DNA of 64,000 bases from Actinoplanes subtropicus (GCF_000721705.1 NZ_JOJL01000021.1:248001-312000); one strand, 5' to 3'; shown: positions 28,378 to 38,462, counted from the first letter of the stretch. Translations and numbers: made by a program. The notes: a model not told the origin generated them from the sequence alone.

Positions 28378-31300
28378 TTACGGGTTGCCGATCAGCCAGT
28401 TGGTGATCCGCTCGTCGACGTACGCCAGCACCGTCTCGATGTCGCCGACCGTGTCCGGCATCCGGGCCAGCGCCACCAGCGACGAGTGCAGCTGGTCCGA
28501 GCCGGCGGCCAGCCAGCTGTACTCGTCGAAGAGCGCGTTCAGGTCGGCGAGCCAGCGCTCGTTGGTGGTCCGGAGACTGGCCAGGCGTACCCGGAAGGCC
28601 TCCAGTTCCCCGCGCATCTCGTCGCCGCCGGCCATCGCCCGGGTGCGGCCGAGCTTCTCGACCGCGTCCGGCAGCCGGCGCCGGCGTTGGAGGACGGCGA
28701 CGGCCCGGGCCGCGGCGGTGATCGCGCCGCGCCGGTCGGTCAGCGACGGCCAGCCGTCGGAGACCACCTTGAGCACGCTCTCGGCCAGCCAGGCGGCGTT
28801 CGCGTCGTCGCGTTCGGCCCGGCGCAGCACCGCGGTGGCCGCGCGCAGCCACTCGTCCGGCGAGGCCACGGTCAGGCCGCCGAGCACGTCGACCGCCGCG
28901 TCGGTCGGGCAGTCGTGGTGCCCGGTCAGCGTGCGCAACAGCTGATCCGCGTACGCGACCTGCAGCTCGGGCTCCCAGTCCGGGAACTCGGCGGCGATCC
29001 GGACGCAGCGCCGGTAGGCGTCGCCCGGGTCCTCGCCGGAGGCCGGCAGCAGCCAGACCGCGAGCAGCGCCTGCGCCGCCGACGGGGCGTTCTCCCACCA
29101 GGACGCGTACATCGTGGCGGTCGGCCCGAGCCGCGAGTCGAGCAGCGGCGCGACGGCGTGCCAGAACTGCTCCTGGTTCGTGCAGCCCTGGAAGAAGATC
29201 CGGCGGCGGCGCCCCTCCGCCTCGATGCCGTCGGTCAGCCCATGGCCGGTGTCCGCCTCGGGCCGGCGGAAGAGCCAGCGCGGGTCGGGCGGGGGCGTGA
29301 TGAACGTGCCGTCGTCGAGGGTAAGCCGCACGTCGCGGCCGCGCGATCCGACGCACCGCTCGACCGCGAACGTCTCCACGAGCGTGCCCCAGCCCTCGCT
29401 GTCCAGCTGCGCGTGCCAGAGGAGCGCGTGGTCGTGCCACTGCCGGAACGGTTCGTAGCGGCCCGGTTCGGCCAGCTCGCCGAAGCGCAATCCACCCGAC
29501 GTCACGACCGCGAGAAGCATCAAATTCGCCGTGTACGCCGCGAAGCGTGCCGCCACGTTGCGGCCCGGGTTGGGGCGGTAGGCCGAGGCCGGCCAGTCCC
29601 CGCTGCGCGAGCCCTGGCGGAACATCCGGATCAGCACGTCGGTGTACCGGGCGCGCCCGTCCGCCGGCAGCCGGGCGGCCATCTCGGCGAGGAACTGCAC
29701 CACCGGCGCCCGGCCGGTGAGCGGCGCCTCGGAGAGCAGGTCGGTGATCAGGTCGTGGCCGGTCATCGGGCGCGCCGCGAGGGTCACCGCGTCCCGCGCG
29801 ACCGCCTCGGCCAGCAACTGCCAGGTGAACCGGGCCACCAGGTACTCCCCGAAGGTGGCGTGCAGGAACTCGTACGTCCGCCTGGTGTTTCCGCCCCGGA
29901 TGGCCTGCGACCGATGCACGAAGAAGAACCGGCCGAAGATCAGCTCGGACTCGGTGAGCGCGTCGGCGCTCACCGACGGCGACCGGCCCGCCGGCGGCTC
30001 ACCCAGCGTGGCGCGCAGATCGGCACTCACCGCCTCCTCGGTGACCCACTGGGTGGAGCGGTTGAGCATCGCGAACGCGACCACCGCGAGCCGGCTCAGC
30101 TCCTGCTCGGCGAGCGCGTCCACGGTCCGCGCCGGGATGTTGCTGTACGCCTTGCCGACCTCCCGCCGGGCGAAGCCGACCAGCAGTTGCTCGTAGAGTT
30201 CAGCGGTGGTGAGCCGGCCGGCCGGTCCGCGGCGCAGCGCGTTCCCGTCGCTGTCGTGGAGGGCGAGCATCAGCAGCAACAGCGGCTGACCGGCCAGCTC
30301 GCGATGGGCCAGGACGTCCTCGGCGGACAGATGGGTCTCGTTCACCTGGTTCCAGGTGTCCACCCAGCCCCGGATGCGCGGCTCGTCGAACGGCTGCAGG
30401 CGCAGCAGCAGCGTCTCCGGCGGCAGCGTGGCCCGGTCGGCGACGCTGGTCCGGCTGGTCACGATCACCGCGGCGGCCCGGCCCTGCTCCCGCTCGCGCT
30501 GCTGGAACTCGGCCGCCACCTGCAGGAAGTCGTTCTGGCTGACCCCGGTGGCCGGCAGCAGCTCGTCGAAGCCGTCGAAGATGATCACCGGAACCGCGTC
30601 GATCGAGCGGGCCAGCGACGGCCAGGTCGTCTCCTCGGTGGTGGCGGCGAGCACGGCCTGCTCGATCTGCTGCTGCAGCCGCAGCGAGGTGTCGACGTCG
30701 CGCAGCGGCACCCGGATCGGCAGGAAGCGGGTGGTGGAGAGGCGGGCGGCGAGGATCCGGGTGAGCACCGACTTGCCGGCCCCGGCCTGGCCGAGCACCA
30801 GCATCGGCGCCCGGAGGGCCCGCGGCGTGCCCAGGTAGCCGGCCAGGAACCGGTCGATGTCCTGGCGGATGCCGAGCTCCTGCCAGAACCCCTCGTCGGC
30901 CGGGGAGACGCCCTCGACCCGCTCGGCGACCTGGAACGCCGGCGGGATGTACCCCTGCTCCAGGGTGGGCAGCCGGATGCCGTCCGGCAGGTCGACCGAC
31001 TCGACGACCTTGTGCTCGAGCAGGGCGGCGTGCGCCCGTTGCAGGGCCTTGGCGACGCCCTCGGCGGTGTTCTCGGCGGCGACCTCGCGCAGCAGCCGCT
31101 CCAGCTCGCGCAGCGAGGGCTCGAGCGAGTCGAGCCGGCCCTCGATCGCGTTGCGGTGCCGGTGGTCGATCCAGAGGGCCATGTCGGGGCAGTCCGCCAT
31201 GAGGTTGAGCAGCATCTCCTCGTACCGCCTGCGGGCCCGCCGCCCGCCCGCCTCGAGGTCGCGCAGCAGGATGGTCCGCTCCCCCTCGCTGAGCTCGTCG

Positions 31301-31878
31301 AACGGGGCCAGCCCGCTGAGGAAGCGGGCGAGGTCGGCGGTCAGCCGGTCGTAGAAGATCTCCAGCGCGGCCAGGTATCTCTCGTTCGGGATGTGCGGCT
31401 CGGGCGTCGGCACGCCGGCCCGCAGCGCCGCCGAGGTGAGGTCGCGGGCGCCCTCCGCGCCCTGGCCGGCGAGCCGGAGCTGATCGGCGCGGCGAAGGTG
31501 GGCTCCGCCGACTGATAGTCCAGGCTTGGGTAGAGGCACAGCCCAGGACAGGTCGACGTCGGTGAGGGCGTCGAAGTACGCGGCGATCACGATGATCGTG
31601 TGCGCGGCGGCCAGCCGGTCGGTGCGGTCCCGGCGGCCGGAGCCGGCCATCGCCCGGGCAGTCGTGGTGACCAGCTCGCCGGAGACCCGGGCCAGCTCGG
31701 TGCGCAGGTCGAGCAGGGCGAGCAGCTGCGGCGCGGCGATCGCGGCGCCGGCCAGCAGGCCGCCGGTCATCGTGTTGACCCGCTGGTAGACGGCCGACTC
31801 GGGGCCGCCGCCGAGGATGCGCACCGCGTCCGCGTAACTGATCGTCCTAGCCACGCCACCGATTGTCGCATCCGTCAT
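28378..31878 (-). CDS. NACHT-domain STAND NTPase with N-terminal helical (NNH-type) domain
   Basis: A 1166-residue NLR-like signalling ATPase. Residues about 1-250 form a helical domain with SYADAVRILGGGPESAVYQ and TDRLAAAHTIIVIAAYFDALTD, the pattern of NACHT N-terminal helical (NNH) domains. The NTPase core follows: Walker A GQAGAGKS at 363-370, Walker B VIIFDGFDELL at 431-441, and sensor-type TSRTS at 474-478. The conserved NACHT-C motif FLHATFGEYLVAR is at 671-683. The C-terminal 450 residues are helical and Trp-rich, a probable sensor. Bacterial NACHT proteins include anti-phage defence proteins, but no effector enzyme is obvious here, so defence is an inference. The gene is divergent from the giant kinase with only 62 bp between. 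Confidence 0.88.
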   Translation of the reverse strand: MTDATIGGVARTISYADAVRILGGGPESAVYQRVNTMTGGLLAGAAIAAPQLLALLDLRTELARVSGELVTTTARAMAGSGRRDRTDRLAAAHTIIVIAAYFDALTDVDLSWAVPLPKPGLSVGGAHLRRADQLRLAGQGAEGARDLTSAALRAGVPTPEPHIPNERYLAALEIFYDRLTADLARFLSGLAPFDELSEGERTILLRDLEAGGRRARRRYEEMLLNLMADCPDMALWIDHRHRNAIEGRLDSLEPSLRELERLLREVAAENTAEGVAKALQRAHAALLEHKVVESVDLPDGIRLPTLEQGYIPPAFQVAERVEGVSPADEGFWQELGIRQDIDRFLAGYLGTPRALRAPMLVLGQAGAGKSVLTRILAARLSTTRFLPIRVPLRDVDTSLRLQQQIEQAVLAATTEETTWPSLARSIDAVPVIIFDGFDELLPATGVSQNDFLQVAAEFQQREREQGRAAAVIVTSRTSVADRATLPPETLLLRLQPFDEPRIRGWVDTWNQVNETHLSAEDVLAHRELAGQPLLLLMLALHDSDGNALRRGPAGRLTTAELYEQLLVGFARREVGKAYSNIPARTVDALAEQELSRLAVVAFAMLNRSTQWVTEEAVSADLRATLGEPPAGRSPSVSADALTESELIFGRFFFVHRSQAIRGGNTRRTYEFLHATFGEYLVARFTWQLLAEAVARDAVTLAARPMTGHDLITDLLSEAPLTGRAPVVQFLAEMAARLPADGRARYTDVLIRMFRQGSRSGDWPASAYRPNPGRNVAARFAAYTANLMLLAVVTSGGLRFGELAEPGRYEPFRQWHDHALLWHAQLDSEGWGTLVETFAVERCVGSRGRDVRLTLDDGTFITPPPDPRWLFRRPEADTGHGLTDGIEAEGRRRRIFFQGCTNQEQFWHAVAPLLDSRLGPTATMYASWWENAPSAAQALLAVWLLPASGEDPGDAYRRCVRIAAEFPDWEPELQVAYADQLLRTLTGHHDCPTDAAVDVLGGLTVASPDEWLRAATAVLRRAERDDANAAWLAESVLKVVSDGWPSLTDRRGAITAAARAVAVLQRRRRLPDAVEKLGRTRAMAGGDEMRGELEAFRVRLASLRTTNERWLADLNALFDEYSWLAAGSDQLHSSLVALARMPDTVGDIETVLAYVDERITNWLIGNP

Positions 31879-31940
31879 TCACCGTGGCCGATGTCCGGCA
31901 TGCACGGAATGATCATTGTATAAGTGGCATTATCCGTTTT

Positions 31941-34900
31941 ATGGGTGAGGAGTTGCTGTACCGCAGCGAGCGGACACAGGTCTCCCGCCAGCCGGGCGCG
32001 GTCGTCGGCAAGCGCGCCTTCGGCCCGGGCGCGATCCGCCGCCTCGAGCACGAACGGTCGATCCTGCGCCACCTGGCCGGCATCCCGGGCGTGCCGGTTC
32101 TCACCGCCCAGCAGCCGCGCCAGGTGCTGACTACCCGCGACGACGGCGGCCGCCCGAGCACCGGCTTCCCGCTGCCGCTCCGCCGTCTGATCGACATCGC
32201 CCGCGCGCTGACCACGACACTCGCCGCCGTGCACCGGGCCGGCGTCCTGCACCGCGACATCACCCCGGACAACGTGCTGCTGACCGCGGACGGCACGCCG
32301 CTGCTGATCGACTACGACCTGGCGCTGCGCGTCCCGGCCGCCCAGCCGGAGGCCGAGCCGATCGGCACGCTCGGCTACCTGCCGCCCGAGCAGACCGGCC
32401 GGCTACGGCTCCCGATCGACCGCCGGGCCGACCTGTACGGGCTCGGCGCCACCCTGTACGCCCTGGCCACCGGGCATCCACCGTTCCCCGGCGACGACCC
32501 GCTGGAGCTGATCCGGGACACCCTGGTGCGGATACCGCCGGCGCCGGGCGACCTCCCACCGGGGCTGGCCGCGATCGTCATGCGGCTGCTGGAGAAGGAC
32601 CCCGACCACCGGTACCAGAGCGCCGAGGCCGTCGCGCACGACCTGGACCACTTCGAGGACGCGGCGGGGTGGCGGCTCGGCGAGCGGGACTTCCCGGCGG
32701 TGCTCACCGGCCCGTCCGAACTGGTCGGCCGGGGCGCCGAGACGCGCCGGCTCACCGCCGCGCTGGACCGGGCCCGGGACGGCGGCGGGCCGGCCGTGCT
32801 GATCTCGGGGCCGCCCGGCGTGGGCAAGAGCGCGCTGGCCACGGCCCTGCGCGCGGAGGTGACGGCCCGCGGCGGGTGGTTCGTCACCGGCAAGTACGAC
32901 CAGTTCCGCACCGGAACCGGCAGCGGCGGCATCCGGCGCGCGCTGACCCACCTGGCCGGTCAACTGCTCGCCGAGCCCGCGCCGGAGATGGCCGCCCACC
33001 GGCAACGGCTGGAGGCCGCGCTCGGCCCCAACGCGGCCACCATCGCCGCGGCGATCCCGGAGATGGCGACGCTGCTCGGGCCCCGCGACGAGTCGGTCTC
33101 GGACGACCCGGGCACGGCGACCGGCCGGCTCATCGCCGCGATCGCCGCGATGGTGCGGGCCGTCGCCGCCCGGTACCCGCTGGTGGTCGTCCTGGACGAC
33201 CTGCAGTGGGCGAGCAGCGCGTCGCTGCGGATCCTGGACGGGGTGCTGTCCGCCGGGCCGGCCCCCGGGCTGCTGATCGTCGGCATCTATCGGGATCAGG
33301 AGGTGGACGCCGGTCATCCGCTCGCGCCGCTGGCCGCCCGCTGGGAGCGCGACGGCGAGATCGAGGCGCCGATCCGGCTCGGCGGCCTCGCCGAGGACGG
33401 GTTGGCCGAGCTGCTGGGCACCGTGCTGCGGATCGAGCCGGCGGCGGCCGCCGGGCTGGCCGGGTTCATCGGCGCGGCGAGCGCGGGGAACCCGTACGCG
33501 TCGATGGAATTGTTGAACGCCCTGCGCGCCGAGGGCCGGCTGGAACTGGCCGAGGACGGCTGGCGGTGGGACGACGAGGCGGTCCGCGACTTCGTCGCCC
33601 GGCACGGCGTCCCCGAGCTGCTCGCGGCCCGGATCGACCGGCTGCCCGAGCCGGCCCGGCTGGCCCTGACCGCGCTGGCCTGCCTCGGCGGCGACACCCG
33701 GCCCGCCGTGCTCGCGACCGGCCTGCACCTGCCCGAGCAGAGCGTCGTCGAACATCTGGCGCCGGCCGCCGCGGCCCGGATGATCATTATGGACCCGGCC
33801 GGGACCGTACGTTTCCGGCACGACCTGATCCTCCGCGCGGCCCGCGACAGCGCCGCCGACGAGCGGGACCGGCTCCAGCTCGACCTGGCCCGCCGGCTCG
33901 CCGCCCGGGACGACAGCCGCCAAGAGGCCGCCGAGCAGTATCTGGCGGTCGCCGACAAGCTCGAGGAGCCCCGGGAGCAGCGGGTCGCCGCGCTGCTGCT
34001 GCACGAGGCCGGCCGCCGGGCCGCCGAGCTGACCAACCACCCGGTCGCCGAGGAGCTGATGAGCTGCGCCGACAGGCTCGCCGCGGCCGGCGTCGCGGAC
34101 ACCGCGGCCCGCAACGCGATCGCCGTCGACCGGCACGCCACGCTCTACTGCCTCGGCCGGCTCGCCGACGCGGACGACGTGTACCGCGAGCTGATCGGCC
34201 GCTCCCCCGACGTGCTCACGCTGGCCGGCGCGACCGCCGTGCAGATCAACAGCCTGGCCCAGCGGGGCGCGAACGCCGTCGCCATCGACCTGGGGCTGGG
34301 CGTGCTGCGCCGGCTGGGCCTCGTCCCGCCGCGCGACCTGGCCCGGTTCGTGGCGACCCGGCTCGACGGCCTCTACCGCTGGGTCCTCGCTCCGGCCGGT
34401 GAGGAGGCCGAGGTCACCGATCCGCGGATCGTCGCGGCCGGCCGGCTGATCTACCGGCTGCTGCCGCCCGCGTTCCAGCGCGACGCGCTGCTGCACGCCT
34501 GGCTGGTGCTGGAGGCGCGCGAACTCTGGATGCGCCACGGCGTCTGTGCCCCGTTCGTCGGCACGGTCGCCGGCGCGGTGGCCGTCACGATCGACCAGCG
34601 CGACGACTACCGCACCGGCTACCTGCTCACCCGGCGCGTGGTCGAGGCCGGCCGGGAGCGCGGCTACCTGGCCGAGACGGCGGTCGCCCAATTCATGCAC
34701 CTGTGCCTGGGTGCGCACTGGTTCGAGCCGCTCGAGGAGGTGGCCGAGGCCACCCAGCAGGTCCGCGACGACCTGGTGTCGGCCGGCGACGTGCAGGTCG
34801 TCGGCCTGCTCTCGATGCGGTTGGTGGGGATGCTGCTGGACTGCCTGGACTCGCTGGAGGCGGTGGCCGACGAACTGGACGGGTATCTCGCCTTCGCCGA

Positions 34901-36989
34901 ACGCACCGGGAGCCGGTACTCGACGGTCATGCTGATCAGCTACCGGCAGCTGATCGACGTGCTGCGCGGCCGCCCGCCGCGGATCGAGGAGGACGAACTG
35001 CGGGCGGCGATCGGGCCGACCCCCACCGGCCTGGCCACCCATCACGCCAACCGGGCGCTCGCCGCGCTGATCCTCGGCGACGACCGGGCGCTCGACGAGC
35101 ACTCGGCCGCGGCGATGGACGGCGTCCGGTCGATCCGCGGCTTCCCGGTCTCGGCGGTGGCCCGGCTCTGCCGGGCCCTGTGCCTCGCCCGCCGCCCGCG
35201 AGCCGGCGGCCCGGCGATGGCCGGCGAATGGGCCGGAGGTCCGGCGGCGGCCGGCGAGTTGACCGGCGGTCCCGCGGTGGCCGGCGAGTTGGCCGACATC
35301 CGGGACTGGCTGGCCCGCCGCGCCGCCGAGGCGCCGCGCAACCTCCGCCCGCTGCTGCGGCTGGTCGACGCCGAGCGAGCCTGGGCGCTCGGCGACGCCG
35401 CGGCCGCGGCCCGGCAGTTCGACGCCGGCCTGGACGAGGTCGCCGGCCGGCCCTGGCACCACGCGCTGCTCGCCGAGCGGGCCGGGCTGTTCCACCTGGC
35501 CGAGGGCCTGGAGCACGCCGGGCGGCGGCTGCTCGCCGAGGCACGGGACGCCTACCGGGCGTGGGGCGCGGACGGCAAGGTCACCGCGCTGGAGGCGGAG
35601 CACCCGTTCCTGCGGGCGACCGTCGCGGCGGCGCCGGCCGGCGACCCGGGCGGGCACCGGATCGACCTGATGGCGATCCTGCGGGCCTCCCAGGCGCTCA
35701 GCTCGGAGACCACCGTGGCGGGCCTGCAGGCCCGGGTCGGCGACCTGCTCAGCGCGATGACCGGGGCCACCGACGTGCATCTGGTGCTGCAGAACCAGGA
35801 AACCTCGCACTGGTACGCGGCCCGCGGCGGCCACACCGCCCCGGTCGCCGACCCGGAGGCCGGCCCGGAGGCCGCGGACCCGCCCGGCGACCTGCCGGTC
35901 TCCGCCATCCGGTACGTGCTGCGCACCGGCGAGCCGCTGCTGGTCGGCGACGCCACCCGGGACGACCGGTTCGCCCGCGACCCGTACCTGGCCGGGCTGG
36001 ACGCGTGCGCGCTGCTGGTGGTGCCGGTGCCCAGCCACAACGTGTCGCGGGCGGTGCTGGTGCTGGAGAACCGCCGGCAGCGCGACGTCTTCTCCACCGA
36101 CCGGCTGGAGACCGTCCGGCTGATCGCCGGCCAGCTGGCGGTGACGCTGGACAACGCGGTGCTGCACGACTCGCTGGAGAGCGCGGTCAAGGCCCGGACC
36201 GCGGACCTGGCCGCCAGCAACCGCCGCCTCGCCGAGGCCCACCTCGAGCTGGGCGAGCGCAATCAGGAGCTGGAGGCGGCGAACCAGCTGAAGTCCGACC
36301 TGATCGGCATGCTCGGCCACGAGATCAACAACCCGCTCGCGATGATCCTCGGGTACGTGGACCTGGCGCTGACCGAGGAGGACGTGCCGGCCCCGGTCGG
36401 CGAGCTGCTCGGCAACATCCACCGCGGCGCGAAACGCCTGGACACCATCGTGCACGAGGTGCTGGCCCTGGTCAGCATCGACGCCGGGCGGCTGACCGCG
36501 CTGCCCCGCCCGATCCGGGTGGCCGACCACATCGACGCGGCGCTCGCGGCGACGGGCACCCAGGGGGTGGCGGTCACCTGCCCGCGCGAGCTGGTCGCGG
36601 CGATGCAGCCGGGGCACTTCGACCACATCCTGACCAACCTGATCAGCAACGCCGCCAAGTACGCGGGCGGAGCCACCGCGATCGTGGCCGCGCCGACCGG
36701 CGACGCGTCGGTCACGGTGGAGGTCCGCGACGAGGGGCCGGGGGTGCCGCCGGACTTCCGCGGGCACCTGTTCGACCGGTTCGCCCGGGCCGCCCGGACC
36801 GCCGGCACGGTCAGCGGGACGGGGCTGGGCCTCTACATCGTGCGCGAGCTGGCCCGGGCCAACGGCGGCGACGTCGACTACCGGCCGGCCCGCTCCCGGG
36901 GCTCGGTCTTCGTGCTGACCCTGCCCCGGCCGCACGGCGAGACTCCCGAAATGACCATGGCGGGCGCCCCGGATACCGTGGGCCGGTGA
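31941..36989 (+). CDS. Giant hybrid sensor: Ser/Thr kinase, AAA ATPase, TPR, GAF, histidine kinase
   Basis: A 1682-residue protein of the trifunctional kinase/ATPase/histidine kinase family. Domains: a Ser/Thr kinase at 1-235 with HRD at 104-106, Asn111 and DYD at 124-126 replacing DFG (its glycine loop is weak and the N-lobe short); an AAA_16 ATPase at about 255-500 with Walker A GPPGVGKS at 290-297 and Walker B VVVLDDLQW; a long TPR-like helical region (640-1230); a GAF domain (about 1250-1400); and a histidine kinase with phospho-acceptor His1460 (MLGHEINNP), N box NLISNAAKYA, and G boxes DEGPGVP and GTGLGLYIV. There is no transmembrane segment. The ATG at 31941 lacks a Shine-Dalgarno and follows an AT-rich stretch, so the mRNA may be leaderless. 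No response regulator is adjacent. Confidence 0.9.
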   Translation: MGEELLYRSERTQVSRQPGAVVGKRAFGPGAIRRLEHERSILRHLAGIPGVPVLTAQQPRQVLTTRDDGGRPSTGFPLPLRRLIDIARALTTTLAAVHRAGVLHRDITPDNVLLTADGTPLLIDYDLALRVPAAQPEAEPIGTLGYLPPEQTGRLRLPIDRRADLYGLGATLYALATGHPPFPGDDPLELIRDTLVRIPPAPGDLPPGLAAIVMRLLEKDPDHRYQSAEAVAHDLDHFEDAAGWRLGERDFPAVLTGPSELVGRGAETRRLTAALDRARDGGGPAVLISGPPGVGKSALATALRAEVTARGGWFVTGKYDQFRTGTGSGGIRRALTHLAGQLLAEPAPEMAAHRQRLEAALGPNAATIAAAIPEMATLLGPRDESVSDDPGTATGRLIAAIAAMVRAVAARYPLVVVLDDLQWASSASLRILDGVLSAGPAPGLLIVGIYRDQEVDAGHPLAPLAARWERDGEIEAPIRLGGLAEDGLAELLGTVLRIEPAAAAGLAGFIGAASAGNPYASMELLNALRAEGRLELAEDGWRWDDEAVRDFVARHGVPELLAARIDRLPEPARLALTALACLGGDTRPAVLATGLHLPEQSVVEHLAPAAAARMIIMDPAGTVRFRHDLILRAARDSAADERDRLQLDLARRLAARDDSRQEAAEQYLAVADKLEEPREQRVAALLLHEAGRRAAELTNHPVAEELMSCADRLAAAGVADTAARNAIAVDRHATLYCLGRLADADDVYRELIGRSPDVLTLAGATAVQINSLAQRGANAVAIDLGLGVLRRLGLVPPRDLARFVATRLDGLYRWVLAPAGEEAEVTDPRIVAAGRLIYRLLPPAFQRDALLHAWLVLEARELWMRHGVCAPFVGTVAGAVAVTIDQRDDYRTGYLLTRRVVEAGRERGYLAETAVAQFMHLCLGAHWFEPLEEVAEATQQVRDDLVSAGDVQVVGLLSMRLVGMLLDCLDSLEAVADELDGYLAFAERTGSRYSTVMLISYRQLIDVLRGRPPRIEEDELRAAIGPTPTGLATHHANRALAALILGDDRALDEHSAAAMDGVRSIRGFPVSAVARLCRALCLARRPRAGGPAMAGEWAGGPAAAGELTGGPAVAGELADIRDWLARRAAEAPRNLRPLLRLVDAERAWALGDAAAAARQFDAGLDEVAGRPWHHALLAERAGLFHLAEGLEHAGRRLLAEARDAYRAWGADGKVTALEAEHPFLRATVAAAPAGDPGGHRIDLMAILRASQALSSETTVAGLQARVGDLLSAMTGATDVHLVLQNQETSHWYAARGGHTAPVADPEAGPEAADPPGDLPVSAIRYVLRTGEPLLVGDATRDDRFARDPYLAGLDACALLVVPVPSHNVSRAVLVLENRRQRDVFSTDRLETVRLIAGQLAVTLDNAVLHDSLESAVKARTADLAASNRRLAEAHLELGERNQELEAANQLKSDLIGMLGHEINNPLAMILGYVDLALTEEDVPAPVGELLGNIHRGAKRLDTIVHEVLALVSIDAGRLTALPRPIRVADHIDAALAATGTQGVAVTCPRELVAAMQPGHFDHILTNLISNAAKYAGGATAIVAAPTGDASVTVEVRDEGPGVPPDFRGHLFDRFARAARTAGTVSGTGLGLYIVRELARANGGDVDYRPARSRGSVFVLTLPRPHGETPEMTMAGAPDTVGR
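35205..35294 (+). repeat. In-frame 30-bp tandem repeat in the giant kinase
   Basis: Three units encode GGPAMAGEWA, GGPAAAGELT and GGPAVAGELA (residues 1089-1118), inserted in the TPR region as a flexible linker. The units differ at several synonymous and nonsynonymous positions, so the expansion is not very recent. Confidence 0.9.
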
Positions 36990-37681
36990 ACGTCGTCAGC
37001 GAACTGATTCTGGTACGGCACGGGCAGAGCCTCGCCAACGTGGCCTTCCCGGCGGCCGACGCGCGGGGCCTGCTGGAGGCGGAGGTGAGCGGCCGGGACG
37101 CCGAGGTGCCGCTGACCGAGCTCGGCGAGGCGCAGGCGGCGGCGGTCGGCGGCTGGCTGGCCTCGCTCCCCGCCGAGCAGGTGCCGCAGGTGGTGATCAC
37201 CTCGCCCTACCTGCGCGCCCGCGAGACGTGGCGGATCGCGGCCGAGACCTCGGGCCTGGCCCTGCCCGCCCCGAAGACCGACGATCGGCTGGTCGACCGG
37301 CTGCTCGGCGACCTGGAGATGATGACCCGGGCGACGATCGCCCAGCGTTTTCCGGCCGAGGCGGGCCGCCGGGCCGAGGCGGGCGAGTACCGCTACGCCC
37401 CGCCGAACGGCGAGTCCTTCGCCGACGTGGCGGCGCGGCTGGCGTCCTTCCTGGCCGACCTCAACGTCGAGCACGCGGGCGAGCGGGTCGTGGTGGTCGC
37501 CCACGACGCCGTCGTGCTGATGATGCGGGCCACGATCGAGGGGCTGACCTGGGACGAGGTGGTCGCCATGGAACGGGCGGCCGGAACCGTCCGCAACGCC
37601 TCGATCTCCCAGTTCCTCGCCCGCGACGGCCGCCTCGAACTGGTCCGCTACAACGACGTCGACCATCTGCCCAGCGTCTGA
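36986..37681 (+). CDS. Histidine phosphatase (phosphoglycerate mutase-like) family protein
   Basis: A 231-residue acid-phosphatase-fold enzyme. The catalytic motif is LILVRHGQSLAN, with the phospho-accepting His in RHG; the second His is in VVVVAHDAVVLMM and the phosphate-pocket Arg in TSPYLRARETW. The fold includes phosphoglycerate mutases, sugar-phosphate phosphatases and SixA-type protein-histidine phosphatases. Its GTG overlaps the stop of the hybrid histidine kinase (GTGA), so the two are translationally coupled. A role removing phosphate from the partner's phosphohistidine is an attractive guess but not demonstrated. Confidence 0.88.
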   Translation: MNVVSELILVRHGQSLANVAFPAADARGLLEAEVSGRDAEVPLTELGEAQAAAVGGWLASLPAEQVPQVVITSPYLRARETWRIAAETSGLALPAPKTDDRLVDRLLGDLEMMTRATIAQRFPAEAGRRAEAGEYRYAPPNGESFADVAARLASFLADLNVEHAGERVVVVAHDAVVLMMRATIEGLTWDEVVAMERAAGTVRNASISQFLARDGRLELVRYNDVDHLPSV

Positions 37682-37684
37682 CCC

Positions 37685-38426
37685 CTACTCGGTGGCCGAC
37701 CAGCCCAGCAACTCGGTGAAGACGGAACGATCCCCGTCGACGCGCACGGCGTCGGCGGGGATGCGTTTGTAGAGCGCCAGCACAAGATCGCTCGCCGCCC
37801 CGTGCACGGTCGTCACCGGCTCGCCGCTCGCGGCCGGATCGAGCTGCACCCCCGCCGGCGACAAATCGACCACCCAGGACGGCCCCTCGACCGCGGTGAA
37901 CGCGACGCGCGCCGGGCGATGCGGCCACTTCCCGAGCGACGCCATGCCGACGCTCACGAACTCGGCGACCCCGTCGACCGCGACCGCGGCGGGCAGCCTG
38001 CGGCCGGCCGACGGACTCCTGCGCGTCATACGCATGCACGGCCGCTTCCTGCACCTGGTGGCGCGCGATCGCCCCGGCGGTCATCGGCGCGCCGGACCCG
38101 GCCCACCACGCCCAGGCGGGACTTTCCGGCCCGGCCGCGCGCAGCGCCGCCAGCAGCAGCGCCGTCGACTCCGCCGACCACTCCAGCAGGTCACCCCGGG
38201 GGTCGAGGTCGCCGCGCTGCTCGGCGGATGGCGGGGCCGAGACGTCGGCCAGCCGGGTCACCACCGCCCAGAAGCGCTGCACCGTGCCCAGGTGGTGGAC
38301 CAGGTCGCCCAGCGTCCAGTCGGGGCAGCCGGGCACCCGCGCCTCGAGCGACGACGCGGCCGCGGCGGCAGAGCGCAACGCCGCGGACCGGTCGTCGACG
38401 AGAGTCAGCAGCTCATCGAAGGTCAT
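37685..38426 (-). pseudogene. Mycothiol-dependent maleylpyruvate isomerase-family gene, frameshifted
   Basis: The N-terminal half (from ATG 38426) reads MTFDELLTLVDDRSAALR, then PDWTLGDLVHHLGTVQRFWAVV with the metal-site His residues, and HQVQEAAVHAYDAQESVGRPQ. Homology then stops in this frame and resumes in another as LPAAVAVDGVAEFVSVGMASL, running to a TAG at 37685. The switch lies between about 37995 and 38015, within a GGCCGGCCG-rich stretch, and one surplus base would explain it. The intact protein would be about 246 residues. It is either a real inactivating frameshift or a sequencing error in a difficult GC run. The family uses mycothiol as cofactor, but many members have no known substrate. 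Confidence 0.8.
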
Positions 38427-38462
38427 GCCCCGGTTCTACCAGCGGGGTACGACGAAACCGGC

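Noticed and set aside
32403..36935. A 1510-codon open frame on the minus strand across the giant kinase
   Set aside because: It is the antisense of a well-supported multidomain protein and its translation is low-complexity Arg/Gly/Pro/His with no homology, as expected from GC-rich codon bias.
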